NCBI GenBank assembly: GCA_963573305.1
Contig: OY754329.1
Location: forward strand, 78,888,576-78,952,575
DNA: 64,000 nucleotides
Reading direction: 5' to 3'
Source: Pyrrhosoma nymphula
Lineage: Eukaryota > Arthropoda > Insecta > Odonata > Coenagrionidae
Both the position numbers and the translations under genes were made by a program. A model generated the notes under the pieces. That model had not been told where the DNA came from. It worked only from the letters and a program-made list of their open reading frames with translations, and ran no database searches. This document shows positions 50,868 through 62,204 of this stretch, piece after piece; the stretch's first letter is position 1, and each line of letters opens with the position of its first letter.

Positions 50868-52021
50868 GAGAGAGGGGATAAATCGATGAGACAGTTGAGG
50901 TAGTCTCAACTTCACTCAAATATCGAGGGCAATGGATTGGAATAGAAAGACAGTATATTGCTGGCGAAAATGCTAGAGGGAGGGGATGAGATGATGACAA
51001 TACGACAAAGAAGCGAAGACCAAGATGCACGTCTCGAGATGATGATGACAGCATTCGGTAGTATCCTGCGGACAACTCTCTTACTATTGGCGGGGTGGCC
51101 GTGATAAAGAGGACATTAAACTTAAAAGCATCTGTATGATTAGAAACCGCCACCATGAAGCCGGTATGAGAAGTTCCAGTCCAGTAAGAAAGCCAGAAAT
51201 TAGCGAAACTAATTAAACGGCGAGGTTAGAATTCGGTCATTCGTAACGGGATCATATTAGAATATCGTAACTTTCATCAATTATTAAACATTAGAAGTGT
51301 TGATTATGGACATATTTAGCTATTGAGAACATGAAATTGTTGGTAGATACAACTTTAGTAATTGATAGTACTTTTTAGAACATTTACTTATTTAGAAAAA
51401 AAGTTATATTCCTCCTGTTTGTCACGTATCACCCAAAAACAACTAGGAAAAATAGATTTGGGCATAAATGTCTGCGTTTTTGGAGAGCTATTTCTGCAGT
51501 CGGGCCGGGATTGCTGTTGAGAACACCACCTAGAGTGACGTCTAAGGATTATCTCCGCCCGAATCTTTCGTATTTTCATCACTTCCTTACATAAACGACG
51601 TAGTACCATAATGCGAAGAAATAATATATGTTCAGGACACCTGCCCCATCCTCAGTGCGCGAAACTCAGGAGATTTTTCGAGGAGCATTCGCACAGTACA
51701 GCGTAACCCTTCCCTCCAAACTCACAGTACCTAAATCCAATACAAAATATTTGCGACTTAATGGTCAAGGAATGGCAGAATTGCAAAGGGAAGAACCAAG
51801 AGACACTTAAAGGTCACGTCTGGGAGGTATGGGCATCTTTGGGTTGGCGCCCTACATTATTTCATAGGGTCAATGAGTCAAAGACTTCAAGGAGTCATTG
51901 ATTGTGATGGCGGTGACATTAAATACTGTTTAATAGTAAAGTATGAGTTAAACCGTTCGTCAGGACTTCTGCTATGTATCTCCATTTTGAGTGGCCAGAA
52001 AATTTGTTTCCTTTGCATTTC
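50868..52021. other. Unassigned interior of the 5.7-kb element
   Basis: No recognised protein or repeat. Frames at 50857-51156 and 51388-51609 (minus) and 51628-51810 (plus) carry no motif. This may be original sequence of the 5.7-kb element or further decayed insertions. Confidence 0.4.
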
Positions 52022-52594
52022 TTTCTGAATATAAGGGTGGGAGGGCAGAAGATAGAGCTGGTCGAGCAGTTTACGTATCTGGGTAGTATTTTGGAGGCGG
52101 ATGGGTTTAGTGGTAAGGAAATCAGATGCAGAATTGCGCTCGCTAAAGAAGCATTTTCGAAGAGAAGGGAATTGATGAGGGGGGGTTTGAGAAGAGACGT
52201 AAAGAAGAGTCTGGTGAAAACTTTAATATGGAGCGTGGTGCTATATGGGTCGGAAACTTGGTCATTGCGAAGGGAGGATGTGCGTAGACTTGAGGCGTTT
52301 GAGATGTGGGTATGGAGAAGGATGGAGAAGGTTAGCTGGAAGGAGAGAAAGACGAACGAGGAGGTATTGGATATGGTCGGAGAGGAGAGGAAGCTTGTGG
52401 CGGAGGTTCGGAGAAGGCAGAAGTGATGGATGGAGGAGGTTTTGAGAGGAGAGGGCATGCTGAAGAGAGTGATAGAGGAGAGAACACTGGGGAAGCGTGG
52501 GAGAGGAAGGAAGAGGATAGGAATTCTGGACGAAATAAGAGGAGGTAGAAGATATGAAGAATTGAAGAGGGATCTAATAACGGGCCATCCTTAG
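52022..52594 (+). pseudogene. 5'-truncated non-LTR retrotransposon, C-terminal tail of the reverse transcriptase ORF
   Basis: Best preserved LINE tail in the window. From about 52026 the frame reads NIRVGGQKIELVEQFTYLGS, ILEADG, IRCRIALAKEAFSKRREL, LIWSVVLYGSETWSLRR, LEAFEMWVWRRMEKVSWKER and TNEEVLDMVGEER. A TGA stop follows at 52424-52426. The same frame then continues as WMEEVLRGEGMLKRVIEER, LGKRGRGRKRIGILDEI and YEELKRDLITGHP, ending at 52592-52594. TYLGS..., LYGSETW and the RGRGRxR block are the standard tail after the RT core of RTE- and jockey-like elements. One premature stop and no frameshift imply a relatively young copy. The older copy at 7507-7910 is the same family. Antisense frames (for example 51919-52458 minus) are shadows. 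Confidence 0.85.
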
Positions 52595-53020
52595 GAGGGA
52601 AAGCGAGACAATTTCTATTAGATTGGGATACCGAATGGGGACTGTCCAAGAACCTATCAATCAGCTGGAAGAATACTTGAATGAAAAAATGCATTTCTTT
52701 ATGAAGTTGACAGATAATTTGACCAACAGTGCATCTACCAAGAGTTTATTTATTCTCTTTGCGTTTATTTAAAATGAGTTACTTCAAATTACTGTAAAAA
52801 TATTAATTTACGAATACTACGGTATTAAAAAAAGTAACTTCCATCTTGAATAAATGCCTTAAATATTTTTTTGATATGCTGGAATTTAATATTACTCCAG
52901 TTACATAATCTAAAGTGGTTTCGTACTCTAGAAGTTCAACATTTCAAAAAGACAATCAATCATAAGCAAAATGTAATATCTATTTTACTTACTGTTTTTT
53001 GTCTTTTTATCAACATCTAC
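52595..53020. other. AT-rich spacer inside the 5.7-kb element
   Basis: 3' flank of the LINE tail followed by AT-rich DNA. No feature recognised. Confidence 0.4.
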
Positions 53021-53322
53021 ATACTACCCCGCAAGCCGCTTCAATGGGCGTGTGGCGGGGGGTGTTAGGACACCAGCCGTTTACATATAAAAAGGATACG
53101 CTCTAATTAAATTACGCCTAGCATTTATTAAAGTCCCTTATTGTTCGGGGGAAAAACGAATTCCCGTACCTATCCGTTCGGCAAAATATCTCTCTTAATT
53201 TATCGTTTCTGTCGGACCTGGAAATATAGTGGGGTTCTAATATGATGTTCTCCGTGTCGCTCTTAAAGATATCTATTCTTAATTGCTCAAGTAATCTAAG
53301 CCTAGCGCGCAGCCTCCGAGTC
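53021..53322 (-). pseudogene. 5'-truncated CR1/jockey-like retrotransposon, RT C-terminus plus 3' UTR
   Basis: The minus frame 53322-53118 reads TRRLRARLRLLEQLRIDIF, then EPHYISRSDRNDKLREIFCR, then TDRYGNSFFPRTIRDFNKC and a stop. The block RSDR..KLRE....T.RY.NSFFPRTIRDWN is the well-known C-terminal end of CR1- and jockey-related reverse transcriptases. The roughly 100-bp 3' part (CACCCCCCGCCACACGCCCA, GCTTGCGGGGTAGTATG on the minus strand) resembles the conserved 3' UTR of a family that is abundant in arthropods. The frame is open over 67 residues, so the copy is not very old. It belongs to a different lineage from the tail at 52022-52594. Confidence 0.8.
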
Positions 53323-53646
53323 TATTTTATTTGTGTATTTATTAATTCATTAAAACATATTTGCGCATAAAAAGCTTATTTATTTGCCTATTCAGTGAAA
53401 ATCTACCGCCATGCTTGAAATGTGCATTGAACATGCGTTTGTATTCACGATTAAAAGAAGAAACTCTTATTCAATGCGGTGTTCTTTAAATATCGCAGAT
53501 TGTAAGGATAGCAGACAGCGGGTGAACCCCAGGACCTTGCTATAGTGCGAGAATTGGAGCGAAGCCAAGAAGAAAAGGAGAGGAAAGGTAAAGAATGCAG
53601 AGGAAGCTATGGCGATAACGAGAGCGTTCAATGGGTTCAATGATAC
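53323..53646. other. Unassigned interior next to the right TIR
   Basis: No gene or repeat recognised. Probably original sequence of the 5.7-kb element. Confidence 0.35.
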
Positions 53647-53889
53647 GTTTGAAATGCATACATGGCTGTCTAATGCGCCTCAATTTGGAAGTCAGCGCGA
53701 AAAAACTCGGGGAAGGCAAGCGGCCAGTAATCCGTCACTGGCTTCGACGATGAGTCCATCACATTACTGTGTTCGAATTTCCCTCGTCGTTGCCTTGGAA
53801 TAGTATGCCATAAGAGAGAGGGCCTATTTTTCTCCAGAGCGCTAGTGGCAACGCTCCGTTTGTTGGGAAACTTTTTTCCCCCATAGTAC
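53647..53889 (-). repeat. Right terminal inverted repeat of the 5.7-kb element
   Basis: Inverted partner of 48186-48435 (shared blocks listed there). The outer 40 bp are identical to the left arm, and the inner end is GTTTGAAATGCA. The outermost bases GTACATA sit directly against the Helitron codons for KSIKYV. Confidence 0.85.
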
Positions 53890-54893
53890 ATACTTTATCG
53901 ATTTTACTGAATGGCAGTATACGACATTTAAATGAGTCTGGAACATTTAAGAAATCAGAGACTAGAACAACCCACTTGCTGTTTATCGCGATTTCGTTGC
54001 TTTGAGTACGTAATTTGACTGTGTATCCACCATCCTCTGGGCTTCTTCTCCTATACTTTGGGTAGCCATCATCCCCAGTTTGTGTGTCCTTGACCAATTG
54101 CCTAGGGTATTTCTTGCTACATATCCCATTTTTCATGCAAGGTGCATTCAGGTTAATATATCCACATGGCCCATGTATCATGTGTTTTTGTACAATATCG
54201 GAAAGAACTTGGTCAACTTCTGAATTGGGAAACTCAGTAGAAATAATATCGGATCCGACCCAAAAAAATTGGGTCTGTTGGATTTTTTTCATCAGCCAGA
54301 TTAGGTTGTAAGAATGCGGAAGGCACCTTTTCTGCCATTCAATAGAATACATCTAACACCTGGTTTCTCCAAATACGTGGAACTTGGTCAATATATTAAT
54401 TTTTGTTGTTTTTGTCGAAAAACTCGGGCTAATAAATCATGACGATCAATATATGCCTTTTTTATAATTAATTCCTTCTTTATCTCTGGCCAAGCGTGAT
54501 TACATGTAAATGTAATGAAAAGGTTAGGACGTCCGTAAGACATGACAGGGGTCATAGCATCTTGTGCGTACTCATGCATATGCCTGGGACTCCCTGTGAA
54601 GGTGGAGGGTACATTCACAATTTTTCCAATATCATCGACATTCCTCTCACTTGCAATAACATCTCTTAAATGAATGTATTCTGCACCTCGAAGTTTATTT
54701 TGATTAAGTCTTATGTAAAGAAGACGCTCAGCTTCAACTTTAGCGTAAACATCAACAATAAACTGATGACTTAGCTGTCGAGTGATTACTATGTGATTGG
54801 ATGAGTTGTTTCTAATCATTAACCTGTATGCATAAAAGTTCATCATGGAAACTTTCTTATTAATTGTTGACTGTGTATTGGAATTACACTACA
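53890..54893 (-). pseudogene. Helitron Rep N-terminal and catalytic segment
   Basis: From the 5' side the minus strand reads NKKVSMMNFYAYRLMIR, SHQFIVDVYAKVEAERL, LRGAEYIHLRDVIASERN and MSYGRPNLFITFTCNHAWPE. This is the Helitron_like_N region. After a frameshift near 54,370-54,390 it continues MYSIEWQKRCLPHSYNLIWL, then GPCGYINLNAPCMKNGICSK, YPRQLVKDTQTGDDGYPKYRRR and SPEDGGYTVKLRT. The HUH site (normally LPHAH) is LPHSY near 54,306-54,320, so one metal-binding histidine is lost. A last frameshift leads to HLNVVYCHSVKSIKYV at the insertion point of the 5.7-kb element. The nicking domain is therefore doubly inactivated. Confidence 0.9.
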
Positions 54894-57800
54894 TGATATA
54901 CTTAATATATGCAGGTAATAATCACACTTGATCATGGCATGTGGCGCGTAATAAAAACGTTTGGAATATTCTAAGTATATTATCATTAATTGACGTGTAC
55001 CAGTTTCATGAGATTATGCCAGAAACCTTCGCTTATATTTATTATGGGTAGGTATTATTTTGCTGGACATATTAAAAATAGAGCACAATTTTCTTTTAGT
55101 ACCCATGGGAATAATTTCATATTTAAGCCAACGTGAAATCACTTTGAGTAGGGCTGGGATAGAGATTCCGCCAGAAGTTGAGGATGGCATTTCATCTTAC
55201 CCCCTCCGCTGGTGGCATTTACAACGCCATAGTGCCTCATGCATAAAGGGTGACACATACACGTGCATGTGGGTCGGTCGCACAGCCTCGTGCATGACCT
55301 CTCGTTTCCCAGCCGTCTTTTCATTACGGTCATAACTGCCGGTTTCTCTCATTCTTCAAATGGGTAGTGGAGGACTTTGGTTAGGTAATGCTTCAAGCTT
55401 CGCTTATGATCCAACCGTTATCTATTGTTGGCGCTGCGCATGGATCTTTGGAAGAGTTTACCCCTGGCTTTATTCCCTCAGAGTTACACCCTGCCGCCAT
55501 AAGTCATTCATTACTCGCTTTTTTGTTCATTCCTAGCGTTTACCCGTGCTGCCAATGAATATGGGAATCAATATCCTCAATGCGGCGGATTTCTTAAAGT
55601 ATAAGACCGGCTTGAAGAGGATAGGTCATTATTTTCTACTTCTATATTTATCATGTACCACGTAGATACCTCAGGTTGTCCTTTAGTTTCTAGTGTTCGA
55701 ATTTCGGATGATAGGTTCCCATGACAATGCTGAGCAATACAAGTAGCGATTTCTTCTCATACTTTAAGGTGAGACGGCATTTTGCACAGAAAAATCAGGT
55801 TGGAAACAATGGAGATGCATTATATCCTACGAATGATATCAAACAGATAGACAGAATAAGTGACGAAGAAATCATACAAGGAGTTTGAGAAAAAAATAAG
55901 AAATACAGTAAAAAATTCTGCAATAAAGAAGAGATTAACTTCTGGCGCTCACTTTGAATTGCAACAGCCTATTGAAGAAAATATGGGGACGAGGAATAAA
56001 TGGGAGGAATTACAGAGAAAGATCAAGAAAGGTGTACATCAAACAAATTATGACATGAGTCAAAGTGATAAATGATGTACAAACTAAACGTTTGGCGGAG
56101 AGAAGATTGGAATGATGCTGCAATCAATCTGAGCACTGATGATACCCGATGGCGATAATGATGGCGTGATACATTTTTTAAAATACCTACAAATGAAAAA
56201 TTAAGTCTTCTCAGCAGATCTTGCAACGAGCATTTTGTCTCTTCCTCCTACTCATTACTTGAGAGCTTTTGCTTGAGTGCTTGGCATGAAAGCCAATTTA
56301 AAATATCTTCTTTTTTTTTAAGAAGACAAATTTTCCTTCCGAAATTCATATTTAAGAGTTTACTAGTTTTCTTCATATTAAATAAGATTTTCCTCATCAG
56401 CTTCTATTCTCAGATTCAGAAATATAGATCATTCAATTATTCTCAAAGTTTAAAGTAACGAAAATTTTTATATAAATCGATGAAGCTGTAACTTTTTTCT
56501 GTGCAATTTAACGTTTCCCTACGTCACGTGCATAATTGGGCTCGAGAGTTTTGCTGGAAAAAGAAATCCTTAAGAATGAGGTTTTTGCAGCATTTTACCT
56601 AGAGGAAGCCTTTTTACTCCAAAGGAATTTAAACATAGGCACACAAAATGGAAGTCAAACCAGGATACAAGGATGTGCACTCAAGTAGTAGATTTTTCTG
56701 TGTTTTAATTATGCCCTCTTGTCTAGCCTTATATCACAACTTCGGCCAGGAATTCAAGCAGAACAATTAATTGAAATATAACAGCCATCTACGCAGTGAT
56801 GCCATTACTTCTTCGGCGGAATGGATTTAGAGTGGAATATGGAAAGCGATGCGCTGAAGTAAATATGTGCTTCCGAGAAATAGGAAACTCATGGAACTTT
56901 AATAGTAAATCCACAGTTTTTTTAGGGTCACAGAAACAAAACTCCATTATTTTCCTCTAAGGTCCTCAGATGCACAAAGATGATGATCAAGAGATCAGGT
57001 TTTCGAGATACAACGACGAGTTGGGCGTCCAAGGAGCAAAAATTGTCTTCTGTAAATTGAGCTATTCAGTATTGATCATTCTGTGTATGTAAGCAAATTT
57101 CTGACGGTAAGCAAATTTCTCGAAAAACCTCGTCGTATTTGTCAATGATGGCAAAGACATCTGGAAATATTTCCTCATAAACTGATACATCAGTTGATTT
57201 CCTTTCCTTCCCCTTCAACAGTGATTGAAAATGACATTCGATGGTTTCACTCAGGGACTGAAGCAGCTGTCCGAATGGAAAAAAATTGGAGGGAGGGATC
57301 CATAACTAAATGATGATAACAACCGGCGACATCCATGATCCTGGGGCATTAGAAAACTTCACAACGTAATTCCGGCAACTCAGAGCATAATTTCTCTCCA
57401 TCCTGGATCCTGTTTTAACTTTCCCTAAAGACCACGCCCACCTTTCTCTGCCATCCCTATCCCTTTTCTCCGGATGCTCCCAACGTGGATCCGTGACGGC
57501 TCGGTCCCCTTCCAATCTATCCTCTGACCCACCTCTCATTTGTCTCCCAAGCATTGGATCCTCTTAACCACCTACGCAAACCTCTTTCTTCCCACCCAAA
57601 GAGAAAACCACTCAACCCCACCGATCTCTTTAACCTTCCTCCTTCCCCTTCTTCCCTTTTTCAGATATCCTTCATCTCCTTATCGATTTTGTGAAAGTAA
57701 AATATTGCTTCACTCTCGTTTGGTCGCATCTACCTCTACATGTAGGTCTACATGGTACCCTGCTAGCTATAGGTATAGCGAAACTTGGTGGCACACGTTT

Positions 57801-58754
57801 GTCAAGAGCATGACGCAAGGGAGAGGAAAGCTTACAAGTGAAGTGGAATAAAGTGGCTGAGTCTTCCTCCAAATGTCACTCCGGGAATCCTTCAGTACCT
57901 ATGCCCGCTCATCATCGCTTGATTTACCCTCAGTGATCTCTGATTCTCCGCTGGTGAGTGCCACCAAGTTTCTCTGTACCTATAACTCAAGGTTTTTGTC
58001 ATGAGGTAATTCCTCACCAGGCATACATTATCCGTTAAACACACTGCAGTAATTTTATTTACCATTATACTAGTTATACCGTAAAGTTCAGTATATTTAA
58101 GGAAATTTCACATTCAATACGGATTCTAGCTATCATTTTTCTTATACGAGATGGATTCAGTACTCATTCTGCATCACAATTAAAATTAGTATAAGTTCCG
58201 TAATTCTAAAATGCAAAACGATTGTAAAATGATAGACTACGAACAAAATCAATGAGCATCCCCTGCAGAAATGGTAAGCAAAAAAGAAATAGGCAAACAA
58301 AAAAGAACTTGAAAAAACGCTGGCTATGGTTACCATTGACGTTCATGGTGGCCACGGGTCGTAACTATTTCGGTCTCCAACAGTTTGCGTATCTTCTGTA
58401 AGCGGCTATAATTTGGGATATAGTACATCTTAGATTCTAACCTTGAACTCAAAAATATAACAAGGAGACTCTGTAAGTTTGTCAAGACTATTACGAGCGA
58501 ACTGTGTGTACGATACAATTACTTGTAGGACTTTATTGAGAGCCGTTTAAGACTCGACATGATGGGTTTGAGTAACAGATATGTATCTCACGGGTTATCA
58601 TTAGGCGCGTTGGTTACTATTTTACCTCCACCAAATGATTGCAGGATAGACGGAAGCGAAAATATAAAACCAATTTACTTTCTTACAAGTGGGTTTTTTT
58701 CTAATTCTTACCCTTCTCGCACTATTTACAACTTCAATATGAGTGATAATGAAG
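54894..58754. other. Intergenic DNA, no gene recognised
   Basis: About 55,140-55,560 is GC-balanced with short overlapping frames and no motif. The plus frame 55860-56075 (lysine-rich, 71 residues) and text after it could be a decayed LINE piece, but I could not align it with the tails elsewhere. A short duplication GTAAGCAAATTTCT occurs twice at 57,087-57,121. About 57,400-57,680 is pyrimidine-rich. Text near 57,740-57,800 (CTACATGGTACCCTGCTAGC, then TGGTGGCACAC) weakly echoes the 3' UTR at 53,021. Confidence 0.4.
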
Positions 58755-58880
58755 ACGGTTTATGTAGTAACTAAAGTAGAAACTGGCTCCGGGTTTTTGG
58801 TATCCGGGTTCTAATCTCGGCAGGTTCAATTTTTAAGTGGAATCCCGATCTCTCCTTGATGCTATATGGAGAATAGTTAA
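58755..58880 (+). repeat. tRNA-derived SINE-like unit
   Basis: The plus strand reads ACTGGCTCCGGGTTTTTGG, then TATCCGGGTTCTAATCTCGG, then CAGGTTC. GGGTTCTAATCTC is close to a pol III B box (GGTTCRANNCC). The ACTGGC..CGG lead-in parallels ACTGGCGATTTGG in the unit at 34318-34450. The A box side is poorly preserved. It probably belongs to the same SINE family. Confidence 0.45.
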
Positions 58881-61800
58881 AGCATAGTACTCTGTACATA
58901 TGTCCTCACATAAGGCCCTATCACTCACTTTTCCGTAGAAAAAGGGCATACACAGGGAGCACCAAATAGCTAAACAGATCTTTGTGCATTATTATTGCGA
59001 AAACGGCAAAAATGAAGTAGCTCGCATTCTTGCAGGCGAGACGACAACTACTGCTGTAAAAAAAGTCTAGCCCACCAAGTTTAAGATACAATAACTCCAA
59101 GCTGAGCAAACCGATTTTAATTAAATAAAAAACTGCTAATGCAGCGTTTATTTTGACTTACATTCATGTGAGTTTAGATTTTATCCCACCGAAGCTTAAC
59201 ATTTTCTATATTTTGTTTGAAAAAAAATCACCTTTTTGGCGCTTAAAAATCTCAACTTTAATTAGTTGGTGTCCCAAATGTAACTAGTTGTCACTCAGTT
59301 AATTTTGACTATATTTATTTAAGATTCTTATACAGGTTACTCAAAAAAGTGAACAACATTTAAGAAAAATAATTGATTGCATCCTAGAATTTACACGACC
59401 TTTGGACCAAATTGTATCTTTTTTTACCAAAATGGTATTTGGAATACGAATTTACACAGAAAAATTACTAAAACCTTCCGTTATTATCATTATCGATTGT
59501 TATTCATCTTCACATGAGCCTTTGAGAGCAAAAGTATTGCGTTTGCGTGTTTATCTTGGTTTAGTTACGTGCTTAGTAGCGTTTCTCGACCTGTTTTATG
59601 TTCTGTGCGTTATTGGTCCGAGATAAGCTTCCATTTTCTACCACTATAAAACAGAACGTATGTTTAAAATTTTATTTAATTCACTTAGAGCCTCATTTTT
59701 CCATAAATTGACTATTTTGACTTACACCATTCTTGCTCCCAACGGCATATATTTCTCGCTACGAATTCAATGACTGTTACGAAAAACTCGCCAGGAGAAT
59801 ACTCTTGAGATAAAAAGAAGCGATCCGTAAAATAACCTCAACCGTTGGCTCCTCCAAATATCAAACTCATTCATAAGAATTTATTCTCAGAATTGAGCCA
59901 ATACCGTACGTTACCCCCTCTGTCCTTCCCCCAGCTCCGGGCATCTTTCCTTCTACTACACCGAAGCACTCCATATCTTTCTTTCTCGTCCAAATCCTCC
60001 TCCTACGCTTGCCACCGGGCATCGTCCGGCCGGCAGCCCCTTACAAGGAGTGAGGGGTGGGGTTGCCGGCGGCGCGGCTTGCCCATCCAGCAGATTAAGC
60101 GTCGAGGATGGATGGAACTTCCGCGTGAATGATCGCTGACGGACGTGGGCTCGGAATGGGGGCAATGCTGTCCTATCCAGATAAAACATGGATCTACTGG
60201 ACGGAGAGAGGGAGACGGAGAGGGGGGGGAGATAGAGGGGGGGAGAGAGGGTGAGAGACTGGAAATGAAATGGTCGAGGCCATTATCGGATCATGAAAAC
60301 GTTTATGGAGGAGGAATACGCGGGAATTAAGCCGAAGGGGATTCGGCTCCGGATTCGCACCAATGCTTTACGACATGAGATTGTAGAGATAAAGATAAAT
60401 GCGTCACAATGGAGTTGAAGACAGAGAGGGCGGGAGAGCGGAGAATGGCATTACCGAGCTGGATTTTTTAAGCGTTCATTTAAGGCTTAGAAGTGGGACG
60501 TGTTACTTTTGTCTCACCAGATCCAACCCACTTTGCTACTCTGCCTAAAAAAATCTAATTGACCACGGCATTAATCAACACGAATTCAGCATTAAATGAT
60601 CCTTTCTGATCTCTCTTAACATACAGTTAATCTCATTCACTCAAATCTTTCTATCACGACGGTGTTAAATGGGTAATACTTTTTGTAATAACTTGGTGCA
60701 AGAGTTTAATTTCCATACTCGTTAGAGAAATCACGGAAGTAAATTTTCACACCACTTGAATAATCTCCATTAATGTTTTTGACAGGGCTTGACGAGGGAA
60801 TTACAACATAAGTATGACAACAAATGTCGAACCATGGCTAATGTTTTTAAAATAGTGGAAATTTACTACTGTGTTTTCTCCAATGGATAAGAATATAAAA
60901 CCTTTATATACTGAACAATTTCCCGCGGTGTTGTAATCGTACAGTCAGATGAAAGTAAGACCTTAGATTTGAATTAAATTATTACCATCAATAATTGCGT
61001 TTAGTAATAGTACTACTACCTACCTGCAATAACCATTTTAATTTGTAACCAGGGCATGATCACATTAAAACTAATAACATTACTGCATTAAAACTAATAA
61101 GTTATAAAGTAAAACAATTCTCTAATTTAGCTAATATACTTAAAAAAACATTAACATTACTCGTTAAGATGAGACGCGAGAATTGGCCCGTTGTTATTCC
61201 CTGCAGAAACTTCAAAACCTCATGGATATATAGGCAATCCTGTGAGACTTGATATTTTCAATATTACTCTAATAGTATATGGATGACTAATGATTATTTA
61301 ATGCTATAAAATGACAACAGCCTCATATTTTTCAGATTATAGCATATTAAATCTCCATCATGCCGCGCATGACCAGCCCCGGTGCTATCCTCTGCCGGTC
61401 AAATTAAACAGTATTCTCTTATATGCCCTGAACCCTTGAATTTACTATATTTTTAGGATATAATGCATGTACGATATGATATTTTATATATAAATAATAA
61501 TTAAACAAATGGCTTATTGTTTCCCTGGATGGTTTGTAGAAAACCATCTATCATACTTATACTCACTATTTCAATTATGAATTAATTTTCCAGTGAGAAA
61601 TAAAGGATTAGGCTAATTTGACGTATTTGTCAGGAAAAAAGAAGCAGTTGAATGTTAAACGCTGTGGAATTCCTTTTTCTATGAATCATGAGGCTGCGGC
61701 ATGGGCTTCTCATTCCATGGGCCAGTCTCTACTTTGATTTAATCCAGATCAGAATATTTGCATCGGGTGAGAATACTCCAACTGTGGCAGAACCAAGCGT

Positions 61801-62204
61801 TGTATGCAGGATGTGCTACCGAACAAAAAATATCCCACATCTCTCATAAAGGCATTACTACCTTGCCAGCATTTCAAGTTTCCTCCAAAGAATGGCGTCC
61901 TACATGGTCATGACAGCCCTAAAGTTCCAACGAGCTGTACCAGCGAAACGAACGATCTCAGTATGAACGAGAATCCCCGTAATATTTTGAACCAAAAATG
62001 AAGATATTATTTACGCAAATCGACCAGTTTATAGAGTAAAAACCGAGTACGATACCATTTCTGCCTCACACTTTGGCTGTAATAACACGAGTGATGTGAA
62101 TGCATCGACTTTGCATTGCATTTTGCATTCAGTTCAGCGATCAATCTAAATCGTCAAAATTAACTCCCTGTATCGCATTACCGGGGGAGTTCAATCGTAC
62201 TGAT
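58881..62204. other. Intergenic DNA, no gene recognised
   Basis: About 59,900-60,450 is GC-richer. It has a G-rich purine run near 60,200-60,255 (GAGAGGGGGGGGAGATAGAG and similar) that can be slippage-prone or form unusual structure. Frames there are overlapping and unrecognised. A 15-bp direct repeat CATTAAAACTAATAA occurs twice at 61,064-61,099. Otherwise AT-rich. Confidence 0.4.

Larger units (their letters stand above)
48186..53889. mobile_element. 5.7-kb element with about 250-bp terminal inverted repeats, unclassified
   Basis: The element lies inside the Helitron Rep tyrosine motif. Its outer ends are exact inverted copies: TATGTACTATGGGGGAAAAA on the left and its complement on the right. 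Similarity between the arms continues for about 250 bp. The flanks rejoin as KYV and ICKDMNKG, so it was inserted into coding DNA. The exact boundary is uncertain by about 8 bp because the ends (TATGTAC) are palindrome-like; a TA duplication is possible. I found no transposase of its own. The interior is occupied by a PIF/Harbinger-type element (48635-50864), a LINE tail (52022-52594), another LINE tail (53021-53322) and unassigned DNA. Without these it would be about 2.6 kb. The superfamily is unknown to me. Confidence 0.8.
44980..54893 (-). mobile_element. Helitron (Rep/PIF1-helicase type), inactive and split by nested insertions
   Basis: Five minus-strand protein segments follow the order of a Helitron RepHel protein: Rep N-terminal region, Rep catalytic region, linker, PIF1-type motor, helicase C-terminus. 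Helitrons move by rolling-circle replication. Without its two insertions (45652-46404 and 48186-53889) the coding relic is about 3.4 kb. It starts inside the N-terminal region, where a stop precedes NKKVSMMNFYAYRLMIR, so the 5' part is lost or too decayed to read. A possible 3' terminus is CTAG at 44980-44983, 11 bp after a weak GCAT/ATGC stem on the minus strand, as Helitrons end in CTRR after a hairpin. Only the coding part is certain; both outer ends are inferred. Confidence 0.85.

Noticed and set aside
51919..52458. 179-residue minus-strand open frame
   Set aside because: It is the antisense of the LINE tail at 52022-52594; its S/L/P-rich composition is the complement of the real frame.
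55860..56160. Possible further LINE fragment
   Set aside because: Lysine-rich frames and a WNDAAINLSTDD segment could not be aligned with any of the LINE tails in the window.
57720..57850. Possible second copy of the CR1/jockey-like 3' UTR seen at 53,021
   Set aside because: Only short words (TACCCTGC.AGC, TGGTGGCACAC) agree; not enough to support a call.
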